From NCBI RefSeq assembly GCF_014762705.1, contig NZ_JABURL010000015.1, forward strand, positions 80,812-144,811: DNA of 64,000 nt. The letters are read 5' to 3'. Shown piece after piece: positions 37,462 to 46,124 of this stretch. Below the pieces are notes generated by a model that was not told the DNA's origin, made no database searches, and worked only from the letters and a program-made list of their open reading frames with translations. The translations under genes were made by a program, and so were the position numbers. Each line of letters begins with the position of its first letter. Positions within the stretch are counted from its first letter, which is position 1. Source of the stretch: Cyclobacterium sp. (GTDB taxonomy: Bacteria; Bacteroidota; Bacteroidia; Cytophagales; Cyclobacteriaceae).

Positions 37462-38694
37462 CTATTCAGCAGGCACAGCTTCTTCCAGGTCTTCCACGAT
37501 GGTCCCGGTATCCACAACTTTGATTCCCCGTATCAAGGGAATACACAATAAGCTAATGATTATGGCGGCATAGCCGATCATTTCAAAGTTATACAATTTC
37601 CCATCTCCACCTTCCACCAATACCATTCCTCCAACAAAGGAGGCCAGACCTGCACTTAATTGCTGTACTGCCGAATTGAAACTGAGAAAGCTTCCCCTGT
37701 TTTCAGGTTTTGCCGTACCCGTTATCAATGCAGCAGCGGGCACCATACGTCCATTGGAGGTTACAAAAAAGATGGTAGAGACGATCAAGGCATAATAAAT
37801 TGGTGTTTCTCCCAGGTGGGTGATAATGGCTATGGGCAATACATTAAGGCTCATAAAGATGGTAAATACCCTGATCTTGCCATGTTTATCTGTCATCCTT
37901 CCCACCCATGGCGAGGTAAAGACGGTAAAAAATCCGCCTGCCATATAAATAAAGGTGAGCTGAAGCTCCGTAAAGCCAACATTGGACACCATAAATGGGC
38001 TTAAAAAAGGAATGATCATAAATTGACCCAGCATCATCATCACTGTCAAGGATATCGCCCTCATTTGATTGGCATTGCCTGTAACCCTTCGGATCACCTG
38101 AAGCGGACTAGGCCTCAAATTCCCCGTAACGAGGTGGCTGGTAATGGAGGGCACAAATTTATAAATCAATACCAGAATGATCACCGCCAAAATTGACAGA
38201 AAAACAAAGGGGGCATGCCAGTTGGAGATACTGGCGATATAAAGCCCAAACGGTACTCCAACTACCGAGGCTACCGAAAAAGCAGCCATCACCATTCCCA
38301 TGGCCCGGCCCCTTCTTTTATCCGGAATGGCATCTCCCACAATGGCAAAAATCAAGGCTGAGGTCAACCCGCCAAATAAGCCTGACAGGATGCGGGCGGT
38401 TAATAGAAACGGGTAATTTGGTGAAAGGGCACAAGCAATGGTGCCCAGCAAGAACCCAAGGAATACCCACATCAGTATGGTCCGGCGATCATACTTATCC
38501 AAAATAAAAGCTCCGAGAAAACTACTTACCCCGGCACTAAAGGTATATGAGGACACCAACAGGCCAAACTCCTTCGGAGAAATTTCAAATATCCGCATCA
38601 GTTGTGGACCCAATGGCATTAATATCATGAAATCCACAATATGGGTAAAATTGACCGCAGCCAGTGTCCAGAGTAAAAGTTTTTCTTTATTCAT
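37462..38694 (-). CDS. MFS transporter, drug-exporter-like
   Basis: 410 residues with 12 membrane helices. The first cytosolic loop carries LDKYDRRTILMWVFLGFLLG (MFS motif A region) and the second GMVMAAFSVASVVGVPFGLY, a motif C-like antiporter signature, which places it among sugar or drug efflux proteins such as AraJ. No adjacent regulator. It is followed 74 bp later by the methyltransferase gene on the same strand and may share its transcript. Confidence 0.85.
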   Translation of the reverse strand: MNKEKLLLWTLAAVNFTHIVDFMILMPLGPQLMRIFEISPKEFGLLVSSYTFSAGVSSFLGAFILDKYDRRTILMWVFLGFLLGTIACALSPNYPFLLTARILSGLFGGLTSALIFAIVGDAIPDKRRGRAMGMVMAAFSVASVVGVPFGLYIASISNWHAPFVFLSILAVIILVLIYKFVPSITSHLVTGNLRPSPLQVIRRVTGNANQMRAISLTVMMMLGQFMIIPFLSPFMVSNVGFTELQLTFIYMAGGFFTVFTSPWVGRMTDKHGKIRVFTIFMSLNVLPIAIITHLGETPIYYALIVSTIFFVTSNGRMVPAAALITGTAKPENRGSFLSFNSAVQQLSAGLASFVGGMVLVEGGDGKLYNFEMIGYAAIIISLLCIPLIRGIKVVDTGTIVEDLEEAVPAE

Positions 38695-38958
38695 ACCGCC
38701 AAAACGTGTCCAGTAAAAACCTTCTTACTACACTGAAAGTTCTTAAAAATGAAGATTATTCTGAATCTTAATGTTTTTATAATACCTGGAGATATTTTAT
38801 TTGGAAATGAGGTCATACCATTTGAAAATGAGTTATCAACAAGGTTGGCAGAAATCACCCCATCTGAAATAGGTATAAACTTGATTTTAATCTTCAAAAA
38901 GCATCCTTGAATAGGATTTTCTTTTTAAGAAGTAAATTTATTGAAATGCCAAAGCCCT

Positions 38959-40515
38959 CTATTTCTCCACTACCCTCACATCCATTCGTTGAATAAAGGC
39001 TTCCTTCTGAGGATTCAGGGTAAAGAATATACGAATGTCTTTATGCGTTCCCTCGAGCAGAAAGCTTCCCCTTAATTGGTTCAAGGGATCCAGTTCCCCA
39101 ACAGAAAGAATGGAACCAGATTCATCAAAAGCCTGATTTACAGCCTTTTTTCTCCTCTCATATGGAATATCCTGAAAGAAATTATCGGCAAAAATTCCCG
39201 GATCCTCCACCTTCCATTCCGGAAGCAATTGTACGATCTCGGATTTTCGCTGACTTAAGATGTCTGATGGAGGGATTACCCTGTGTTGAAGGTTTCCAAC
39301 GGCCACCAGGGTATCCAATGCTCGGCCATTCACTGCCGAAGGAGCTCCGTAGGTATTGTTGCTGAAGGAAAAAACCCCAATCCCATACTCCGGATAAATG
39401 CGCCATTCACTGCCAAAACCCGGTAAGCCTCCACTATGTGAAATACGAACGATTCCCCTGCAATCCTTTCGCCAGCTTAATCCATACCCATAAGCGACGA
39501 CATTCGGGCAAAGATCACCAGTTGAGGATTTGTCCTGAGCATTTAAGTTAATAAATCGCCAGGGCTGGTGCATTTCCCTGATGGAACTTCTCCGAACAGG
39601 ACCTGCTTCGTCCTCATCTCTCGGTGGCCAGGCGGACAAATGAAAGGCTACATATTTGCTGAAATCGGCAATGGAAGACCACATCCCACCCATTGCCCCA
39701 TAAGCCCCATCGTGCATTAGTGGCACTCCTTCCCATTCTCCCTCCTGCCAAAAGTATCCCAATGCCAGTTGTTCGGCTGGTATATCTGCATATTCATATT
39801 GGGTATCGTGCATGCCTAAGGGATCCAGTATGTTTTCCTTAACGTACGCTTGGTAAGGTTGACCACTTATATTGCCAATGACTTTACCCAATAGTGCATA
39901 ACCTAAATTACTGTATTCAAAACTTACACCGGGCACATTTGAAAAAGAAATCCCTTCCCTTAAAACCTCCAACAAAGCTTCATCGCTGGCATCCAGTTGC
40001 CGGTCGCCCCAGGGGTTGTCTTCGGGAAATCCCGCAGACATGGTAAGCAAGTGTTGCAGGGTGATTTCGGGAGCGTCAATGGTTGGTTTTTTGACCTGGT
40101 TCATTTCAGGAATATACCTGGCTACTGCATCTGTAAGGTTTAATTTACCTTCATCCCGAAGTTTCAGGATGGCCATGGCTGTAAAACTTTTGCTCATGGA
40201 AGCAATACGATACAGTGTCTGAACGGATGCCTTAGCCTCACCTTCGAGGTCTGAAAAGCCAAAACTTTTGTGGTGTATAAGTTCCCCATTTAGGACTATA
40301 CCATAGCTCAGCGAGGGGAAATGGTTTTGTCTGGCATAAGCATCATACATTTGATCTACAGCCGGCAGCAACTCGCTTACTTTTAGGATGGATGCTGAAT
40401 CTTCAAATTCGGCTACTGCATAGGGATGAACAACAGCCGTATCAGGGATTTCTGTAGCCTGCTTTTCAGCGCAGGCAAAAACTAATAGGGCTGCCAATAG
40501 GGATAGATTTTTCAT
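38959..40515 (-). CDS. Serine hydrolase, class C beta-lactamase-like lipoprotein
   Basis: 518 residues from the ATG of a lipoprotein signal (MKNLSLLAALLVFACAEK). The beta-lactamase/transpeptidase fold has the nucleophile motif SMSK (Ser in YRIASMSKSFTAM) and the YSN motif (YSNLGYALLGKV); a later HSGG (ISHSGGLPGF) stands in place of KTG, as in family-VIII-like esterases and D-aminopeptidases. A C-terminal extra domain of about 120 residues may modulate activity. Likely a periplasmic peptidase or esterase rather than a true lactamase. Confidence 0.88.
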   Translation of the reverse strand: MKNLSLLAALLVFACAEKQATEIPDTAVVHPYAVAEFEDSASILKVSELLPAVDQMYDAYARQNHFPSLSYGIVLNGELIHHKSFGFSDLEGEAKASVQTLYRIASMSKSFTAMAILKLRDEGKLNLTDAVARYIPEMNQVKKPTIDAPEITLQHLLTMSAGFPEDNPWGDRQLDASDEALLEVLREGISFSNVPGVSFEYSNLGYALLGKVIGNISGQPYQAYVKENILDPLGMHDTQYEYADIPAEQLALGYFWQEGEWEGVPLMHDGAYGAMGGMWSSIADFSKYVAFHLSAWPPRDEDEAGPVRRSSIREMHQPWRFINLNAQDKSSTGDLCPNVVAYGYGLSWRKDCRGIVRISHSGGLPGFGSEWRIYPEYGIGVFSFSNNTYGAPSAVNGRALDTLVAVGNLQHRVIPPSDILSQRKSEIVQLLPEWKVEDPGIFADNFFQDIPYERRKKAVNQAFDESGSILSVGELDPLNQLRGSFLLEGTHKDIRIFFTLNPQKEAFIQRMDVRVVEK

Positions 40516-40617
40516 GGTGGGTATGTTAGGGTATGGTAAGATACTTGAATTCTCATCTTTCTCCAATAAGCTTTTCACATGAAAGTCTAATAATGCTCCT
40601 GTTAATCTTATTTTACT

Positions 40618-40625
40618 TACCTTTG
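40618..40625 (+). promoter_or_regulatory. -7 box TACCTTTG before the DEAD-box gene
   Basis: Exact match to TAnnTTTG, 60 bp upstream of the ATG. No good -33 box at standard spacing. The leader would be about 55 nt, as is usual for cold-responsive helicase genes. Confidence 0.45.
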
Positions 40626-40685
40626 CATCTTTTAAGGATATCGGTAACAGAGCAATATTCTTAACACAATAAAACTAAGAATATA

Positions 40686-41918
40686 ATGACATTCGAAGAT
40701 CTTAAAATAATTCCCCCTTTATTAAAAGCACTGGAAGAGAAAAACTACAAAGAGCCTACAGCAATTCAGCAAAAGGCCATTCCGGTAGTTTTGAACCAAA
40801 GGGATATATTGGGAAGTGCACAGACTGGAACAGGCAAAACAGCTGCTTTTGCCTTACCCATCATTCAACTGTTGCACAACTCCGGCACAAAGGAAAAAGG
40901 CAGGGTAAGCATCAAGTCCCTGATCGTAACCCCTACCCGTGAGCTGGCCATCCAAATTGATGAAAACATCGCTTTTTATGCCAAACATACCAAGTTGAAA
41001 CATGCCGTTATCTTTGGTGGGGTAAAACAGGGCTCACAGGTCAATGAACTGAACAGAGGGGTAGATATTTTGGTAGCCACTCCGGGAAGACTACTGGATC
41101 TGATCAATCAGGGATATATCAAACTCGACCAGATCAAAATATTTGTACTGGATGAGGCCGACAGGATGTTGGATATGGGATTTATCAATGACATCAAAAA
41201 GCTGCTGAAACTGCTTCCTTCCAGAAGGCAGTCTTTGTTCTTTTCTGCCACCATGCCTGACAGCATCGTAGAATTATCGTCAAAGATTCTTACAAATCCT
41301 GTTAAAATCGAGGTCAGCCCGGTATCTTCTGCGGCAGAAACATTGCAGCAAAACGTCTATTATACCAACAAATCCACCAAGAAGGACTTGTTGCTGCATA
41401 TATTGAAGGACAGGAAAATGGATCAGGTACTGCTTTTTTCCAGGACAAAGCATGGTGCTGATAAGATCACCAAAAACCTGAAAGCAGAAAACATCAGTGC
41501 TGCTGCCATTCACGGCAACAAGGCCCAAAACCACAGACAAAAAGTGCTCGGTCAATTTAAAGACGGCAGCATCCGTGTCCTGGTGGCTACAGACATTGCT
41601 GCCAGAGGCATTGACATTGACAAACTGCAATATGTGATCAATTATGATATACCGGAAGATCCTGAAACCTATGTGCACCGGATCGGCAGATCGGGCAGGG
41701 CAGGAGAGTCTGGAACAGCCATTTCACTCTGTGAGCCGGAAGAAAACGGTTATGTCAGGGATATCGAGAAATTGATCCGCCAAAAGATTGATGAAGTAAG
41801 AGACAATCCCTTTCCACAAACTGATTCGCCCATGACAGCGCAGGAAAAGAAGGAATTCAACAAAGAAAAGCAAAGAAAAAAGCAGGCTTTCTTCGCCAAC
41901 CGCAAGAAATCAAGGTAA
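40686..41918 (+). CDS. DEAD-box RNA helicase, RhlE-like
   Basis: 410 residues with all the helicase motifs: Q motif (EPTAIQQKAIPVVL), AQTGTGKT, PTRELAIQ, VLDEADRMLDMGF, SAT, then VLVATDIAARGIDI and HRIGRSGRAGESG. A short basic tail (KEFNKEKQRKKQAFFANRKKSR, parts) follows, as in the RhlE group. It unwinds short RNA duplexes and aids ribosome assembly or mRNA decay, often in the cold. Confidence 0.95.
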   Translation: MTFEDLKIIPPLLKALEEKNYKEPTAIQQKAIPVVLNQRDILGSAQTGTGKTAAFALPIIQLLHNSGTKEKGRVSIKSLIVTPTRELAIQIDENIAFYAKHTKLKHAVIFGGVKQGSQVNELNRGVDILVATPGRLLDLINQGYIKLDQIKIFVLDEADRMLDMGFINDIKKLLKLLPSRRQSLFFSATMPDSIVELSSKILTNPVKIEVSPVSSAAETLQQNVYYTNKSTKKDLLLHILKDRKMDQVLLFSRTKHGADKITKNLKAENISAAAIHGNKAQNHRQKVLGQFKDGSIRVLVATDIAARGIDIDKLQYVINYDIPEDPETYVHRIGRSGRAGESGTAISLCEPEENGYVRDIEKLIRQKIDEVRDNPFPQTDSPMTAQEKKEFNKEKQRKKQAFFANRKKSR

Positions 41919-41936
41919 GACGGGAAATTATCCCTC

Positions 41937-42629
41937 TTACAAAAAGGTAATAAACTGATTGCCTCTTCTAAGGACCTGGGTTTCCTGTGCCTTACGAATG
42001 CTTTCCCTTTGCTTCTCTGATGGAGAGGAAAGCAGCTCCAGGTTTACCTCCCAAACCTCATTTCTCCATGAACTGATCAGTTTGGACAAAAGCCATTCGT
42101 CCAGCCTGCCCATCAATACATCAATGGCCGCCATGCTCCAGGAAGAGGGATTGATGATGCTGTCCTGTACGGCATCAATGGTATTGGCGATAATTTCATT
42201 CACCAATTCATGGTCCTTTTTCAGGGAATCTTTGTCCGCTTCAGGCAACTTTTGCCAGGTTTCTACCAGGCAATCATATAAAGCCAGGGGCAAATCATAA
42301 TTGATGTGGGCATTTACCCCCAATAACAAGTTTTGAGTAGCGTTGATTTTCGGATTCAAACTGGCATCGTGAACCTGTCTCCAGACTGCCGGAGAAATGT
42401 CAGGATTGTCATCATAATGCCCCAATGCTTCAAAATAATATTCGGAAAACCGAAGCAACAACCGGGAAACCCAATCGGCATTGATGAATTGCTCCTTTGT
42501 AATTGCTGCATACATATTGTTGCTCATCATGCTGTAACAACCTAAAAAGACATGTCTCCGATCGCCGGTATTTTTCCAGCGATCTGTCCTTTCTTTCATA
42601 ATTTCCAATAAGGATTGTACTTCTTGCAT
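41937..42629 (-). CDS. DUF5995 family protein
   Basis: 230 residues, no signal peptide. The family hallmark LLGVNAHINYDLPLALYDCL lies at about residues 102-121, and a second His/Asp-rich segment (RRHVFLGCYSMMSNNMY) near the N-terminus may complete a metal site. The helical make-up and spaced His residues suggest a metal-dependent hydrolase-like fold, but the function is not known. It converges with the helicase gene (18 bp between stops). Confidence 0.8.
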   Translation of the reverse strand: MQEVQSLLEIMKERTDRWKNTGDRRHVFLGCYSMMSNNMYAAITKEQFINADWVSRLLLRFSEYYFEALGHYDDNPDISPAVWRQVHDASLNPKINATQNLLLGVNAHINYDLPLALYDCLVETWQKLPEADKDSLKKDHELVNEIIANTIDAVQDSIINPSSWSMAAIDVLMGRLDEWLLSKLISSWRNEVWEVNLELLSSPSEKQRESIRKAQETQVLRRGNQFITFL

Positions 42630-42800
42630 ATTATTTGCCCTGATGGTTGAACCAAAATCTTAAAATTCATTCGCATGCACCAATAAATGGCGCTTTTGGC
42701 TGCATAACATTACATATACCGCTTCACGGAAAAACCGGCCATTGTTGAATTTAATATTGAAAATACAAAAAGCATTTCATCTGTTTATAATTTGTTTTTT

Positions 42801-42868
42801 AGCGGTCAGATGGAATCTCGCGATGATAATCATCCCAGTGTGTGACGGCTACGTTATGCTCGATTTCA
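42801..42868. repeat. Dispersed intergenic repeat, copy B
   Basis: Same blocks as copy A at 33342-33415: ATGGAATCTCGC, AATCATCCCAGTGTGT, CGTTATGCTCGATTTCAT. The surrounding 42630-43008 gap holds no gene; past the repeat there is only AT-rich sequence and a short ATCACC/GGTGGAT dyad near 42909-42925. Confidence 0.65.
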
Positions 42869-43008
42869 TTGGATCAATTTGTATCCCCCGAAGGAATAAT
42901 CTTCATTAATCACCATGGGGTGGATCAATGAAAAGATTGTGTCACCTGATTTTTCAGAAGTGTTTCGAAATCCTTCCTCTACAAAAATAACCTGAATAAT
43001 CATCCGAT

Positions 43009-43683
43009 TTAATGCCCGAAGAAAATCCCGGGCTCCCCATCAAAGCTGAATTTCCCATTTTCCAATACCAAAACCCTTTCTGCCATTCGCCTGATTTCTG
43101 AGGCATCATGACTGACAAGAAGTGTAGTAAGTGCAAAATCCTTGTGAAATTGAACAATATATTGCTGCAGATTGGCCCGCATATCCATATCTAAAGCAGA
43201 AAGCGGTTCATCCAATAAAAGGATGTTTGGCCGCCTGACCATTGCCCTGGCCAGAGCAACCCGCTGTTTTTGACCACCTGATAAAACCATGGGCCTTTTT
43301 TGGGCCAGCTTTTCCAGGCCCACTCTTTCCAGCATTTCCGAAACAATGACCGGATCCTGACCTTTATCCAGGGCAAATAGCAGGTTTTCCTTAACCGACA
43401 TATTGGGAAAAAGCGCATATTCCTGGAATACCATCCCGATATTTCTCCTTTGAGGCTTGAGGTTTATCTTTTGACCCTGATCAAACCAGACCTTACCAAA
43501 AACGTGCAGCTTCCCTGCATCAGGCCTCATTAAACCGGAAATCATCCGCAAGATACTTGATTTCCCTGCGCCGGAGGGACCATAAAGCCCTACCAGTTCC
43601 CCTTGCCTGATTTGACAGGACACCTTTAAGCCCATTTTTCCATCCGGACCAAACAGCGATTTTTCCAGATCCAACTCAATCAT
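43009..43683 (-). CDS. modC: Molybdate ABC transporter ATPase ModC, lacking a Mop domain
   Basis: 224 residues, ABC ATPase only: Walker A GPSGAGKS, signature LSGGQKQRVALARAM, Walker B ILLLDEPLSALD and the switch His in LVSHDASEI. It powers molybdate import through ModB. Family members such as that of E. coli are about 350 residues and end in a TOBE/Mop molybdate-binding domain; that part is absent here. Overlaps modB by 8 bp in the order modA-modB-modC. Confidence 0.92.
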   Translation of the reverse strand: MIELDLEKSLFGPDGKMGLKVSCQIRQGELVGLYGPSGAGKSSILRMISGLMRPDAGKLHVFGKVWFDQGQKINLKPQRRNIGMVFQEYALFPNMSVKENLLFALDKGQDPVIVSEMLERVGLEKLAQKRPMVLSGGQKQRVALARAMVRRPNILLLDEPLSALDMDMRANLQQYIVQFHKDFALTTLLVSHDASEIRRMAERVLVLENGKFSFDGEPGIFFGH

Positions 43684-44350
43684 AGCCCAAAACCCTGTTT
43701 TTATCGTGATTGACCCAGTAAGTGATCAGCAATACCAAAAAAGAAAATCCAATCAGCAGAAGACTGTACTTATTGGCCTGGCCATAATTCATGGCTTCTA
43801 CCTCATTGTATATGGCAACAGAAATTACCCTTGTTTCCTCAGGAATATTGCCTCCCACCATCAAAACCACACCAAACTCACCTACTGTATGCGCAAAGGA
43901 CAGGACAGCTGCAGTCAATAAGGCGCTCCTCATATTCGGTAGTAAAACCTTGGTAAGCGTAACCCACCTGCCTTTCCCCAGGGTCTGGGCGGTATCCAGC
44001 CAGGCTTTTGGAATAGAAGTAAAACCGGATCGCAAAGGCTGAACCATAAAAGGCAAGCTGTAGATAACAGAGGCCAACACCAAGCCAGGAAAAGTAAATA
44101 CCAGGCGCAGGTCCACATATTGATCCAAAAAAGCTCCCAGCGCATTCTCCGGACTAAAAGCCAGCAGCAGGTAAAAACCCAAAACAGTAGGTGGCAATAC
44201 CAAAGGCAAACTCACAATGGCTTCTACTGCGTATTTTATCCGGTATTTACTATAGGCCAGCCAATAGGCCAGTGGTATCCCCAAAAAGAACAAAATTAAG
44301 GTAGTGAACAAAGCCAGCCGCAAAGTCAATATAAAGGGGCTAAAATCCAT
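43676..44350 (-). CDS. modB: Molybdate ABC transporter permease ModB
   Basis: 224 residues with five to six membrane helices and the ABC-permease coupling motif ALLTAAVLSFAHTVGEFGVVLMVGG (EAA-like loop, parts shown), the typical ModB sequence. Two copies form the membrane channel. It overlaps modA by 1 bp and modC by 8 bp, so the three are translated in tight coupling. Confidence 0.94.
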   Translation of the reverse strand: MDFSPFILTLRLALFTTLILFFLGIPLAYWLAYSKYRIKYAVEAIVSLPLVLPPTVLGFYLLLAFSPENALGAFLDQYVDLRLVFTFPGLVLASVIYSLPFMVQPLRSGFTSIPKAWLDTAQTLGKGRWVTLTKVLLPNMRSALLTAAVLSFAHTVGEFGVVLMVGGNIPEETRVISVAIYNEVEAMNYGQANKYSLLLIGFSFLVLLITYWVNHDKNRVLGYD

Positions 44351-45123
44351 TAACCTTCAGGCTGGTTAAATCCAAAATAGTTAAGAATATTTTTGGCCGT
44401 TTCGGTTTTCAAAAAGGCCATAAAAGAGGCCGCTCCATTACTATTGGACCCATGCCTGGTAATCACAGCCCCTTGCAGCAGTGGCTGATGGCTTTCTTCC
44501 GGTATCAGAAAAAAAGACGTTTGGTAGCGCTCCATGGTCGGTGACATGGCCAAAGATAAGGCAATAATGCCTGCATCTGCTGCTCCGGTGGAAACAAATT
44601 GTGCCGCCTGGGAAATATTTTCTCCCAGTACCAACCGACTGGAAAGGGAATCATACATTTTGTAGTAAGTCAAAGCTTCTACTGCACGCTGCCCATATGG
44701 GGCATGGTCGGGATTGGCTATGGCTATTTTTTTTACCCCGGGTTGCTGAAAAGTAGTCATGCCCAAGGGGGCCGTATCCATTTTTCTGCTCCAGACTACC
44801 AGCCTGCCCAGGCCATAAAGGTAAATTGCTGAACCTGTCAAACCTTTCCCGGCAAGCAGCTTTGGATATTGTTCATCTGCGGACATGAAAATATGGAAGG
44901 GTGCCTGATTGGATATTTGTTCGTACAATTTACCAGAAGAACCGTAAATCGGACGGACATTCACCTGGTTTGTTTCAGAGAAAACGGAGATGATGGAATC
45001 CAGGGCAAATTTAAGGTCCGAGGCTGCCGCTACCAAAACCGGTTTTTCCTTTTGCGCCACAGCCCATTGAAAGACCATCATGGCACAGACAAAAAATACC
45101 ATTCGCTTTTTACTAGAATGCAT
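44350..45123 (-). CDS. modA: Molybdate-binding periplasmic protein ModA
   Basis: 257 residues with a signal sequence (MVFFVCAMMVFQWAVAQ, from either of two Met). The mature start VLVAAASDLKFALDSI and the YGSSGKLYEQI, PFHIFMSAD and ALSLAMSPT segments are typical of ModA and hold the oxyanion-binding Ser residues. Delivers molybdate (and probably tungstate) to ModBC. Starts 20 bp after the molybdopterin-domain gene. Confidence 0.94.
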   Translation of the reverse strand: MHSSKKRMVFFVCAMMVFQWAVAQKEKPVLVAAASDLKFALDSIISVFSETNQVNVRPIYGSSGKLYEQISNQAPFHIFMSADEQYPKLLAGKGLTGSAIYLYGLGRLVVWSRKMDTAPLGMTTFQQPGVKKIAIANPDHAPYGQRAVEALTYYKMYDSLSSRLVLGENISQAAQFVSTGAADAGIIALSLAMSPTMERYQTSFFLIPEESHQPLLQGAVITRHGSNSNGAASFMAFLKTETAKNILNYFGFNQPEG

Positions 45124-45143
45124 GTTCCCTTTTTAGGTTAATA

Positions 45144-45656
45144 TTATTCATTCGCCGATTTTATTTCAATTTCTATAACTTCTCTTACCCACCTGGCCTG
45201 TTTTTTCTCATGGGGAACCACCAGGCGGAACGGGCCAATTCCCGGTGGAAGCGGCTTCCCATCCTCTTGAAATACCAAAAGTACCATTGCATCTGTAAAA
45301 GAGGAATCAACCTCAGTAAGTGAAAACACTGCCTGATATCCATCTTTGGCATGGATCAAAATATACTTGGCCAGATTTTCCCCTCTTATTCTGGCACTGG
45401 TCGGTGCGCCGGCCTTCTCCAATACTTTGGATAAATTTACACCCTTGAAAGTTAGCCTATTGCCATCTTTGTCTTTTATCCTTAGCTCCTCCGGGCCCAT
45501 TTGCATTAAATCATCAACCATTAATTCAATTGGATTTGAAAGTTGACCACTCATCCTAATCGATGCTATACCTTGGTTTTGAGCGATCAATGTTGGTATT
45601 GGAAGCAAAAAAGAGCTTAAAGTGACCAAGACAAAGGCAAATAGAGGATTGTTCAT
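45144..45656 (-). CDS. Secreted oxidoreductase molybdopterin-binding domain protein
   Basis: 170 residues from MNNPLFAF, which opens a signal peptide cleaved near LIAQ; a long upstream open frame contains the promoter and is not coding. The fold is the sulfite-oxidase-like molybdopterin-binding domain in its short form (ISIELMVDDL-like start LMVDDLMQMG, FKGVNLSKVLEKAG, LLVFQEDGKPLPPGIGPFRLVVP). The Cys that binds molybdenum in sulfite oxidase is not visible, so it may be a cofactor-binding or molybdate-related helper. It is the first gene of the mod operon. Confidence 0.82.
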   Translation of the reverse strand: MNNPLFAFVLVTLSSFLLPIPTLIAQNQGIASIRMSGQLSNPIELMVDDLMQMGPEELRIKDKDGNRLTFKGVNLSKVLEKAGAPTSARIRGENLAKYILIHAKDGYQAVFSLTEVDSSFTDAMVLLVFQEDGKPLPPGIGPFRLVVPHEKKQARWVREVIEIEIKSANE

Positions 45657-45680
45657 TTTCACTGGGATAAAGCCGATATT

Positions 45681-45704
45681 CGTTATGTATCTAAATATAT
45701 ATCG
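45681..45704 (-). promoter_or_regulatory. ModE-type operator on the mod operon promoter
   Basis: CGTTATGTA-N6-TATATATCG fits the known ModE consensus of two CGnTATATA-type arms 6 nt apart (7 of 9 arm positions symmetric). It begins 25 bp upstream of the first gene and overlaps the -7 box, so a bound repressor would block transcription. Confidence 0.65.
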
Positions 45705-45722
45705 GATTAGGGTAATTGCAAA
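45692..45722 (-). promoter_or_regulatory. Promoter of the mod operon
   Basis: On the minus strand TTTG (45719-45722) is exactly 19 nt from TATATTTA (45692-45699), one mismatch from TAnnTTTG. Transcription would start near 45685, giving a leader of about 30 nt before the molybdopterin-domain gene. Confidence 0.65.
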
Positions 45723-45785
45723 AAATTTGGGATTAAATAATGCTGCTTCCCATGATTGAAAAATGATCAAAACTACTGGAATGGA

Positions 45786-46124
45786 TTATAACATATCCAT
45801 GATGGCAGCTTCATCGGCGGCAATTTTTTCCAGCTTTTTCTCCAATGCCGCAAACCTGTATATTAGTTTTTTTGCATGGTCGGTAATTTCTGCGCCCCCG
45901 CCTTTTTCTCCCCCTTTTTTCAGGAGCACATAAGGCTGGCTTCCCCGGCTGTTGAGGTCATTGACCATGTCCCAGGCCTTTTTATAGGACATGCCCATTT
46001 GCTGGGCCGCTTTGGAAAGAGACCCTTCAGACTGGATCAGGGTAAGAAGTTGCAACCTTCCCGGACCGAAAAATTTCTCCTGATCCAGGGTAATCCAACA
46101 CCTGATTCTTAGTTTTTTTTCCAT
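45786..46124 (-). CDS. ModE-like winged-helix regulator, DNA-binding domain only
   Basis: 112 residues matching the N-terminal LysR-like wing-helix domain of ModE: FFGPGRLQLLTLIQSEGSLSKAA, QMGMSYKKAWDMVNDLN, and the basic GGEKGGGAEITDHAKKLI wing. The two C-terminal molybdate-binding Mop domains of E. coli ModE are absent. It lies directly upstream of the mod operon it most likely regulates; the operator is in the gap. How molybdate is sensed is open. Confidence 0.9.
   Translation of the reverse strand: MEKKLRIRCWITLDQEKFFGPGRLQLLTLIQSEGSLSKAAQQMGMSYKKAWDMVNDLNSRGSQPYVLLKKGGEKGGGAEITDHAKKLIYRFAALEKKLEKIAADEAAIMDML

Noticed and set aside
38959..40515. True beta-lactamase regulated by the BlaI/BlaR1 pair
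   Set aside because: The hydrolase carries HSGG rather than KTG, is 13 kb from the pair, and has no matching operator.
45657..45770. N-terminal extension of the molybdopterin-domain protein
   Set aside because: It would place the promoter and ModE box inside the coding region; the signal peptide starts at 45656.
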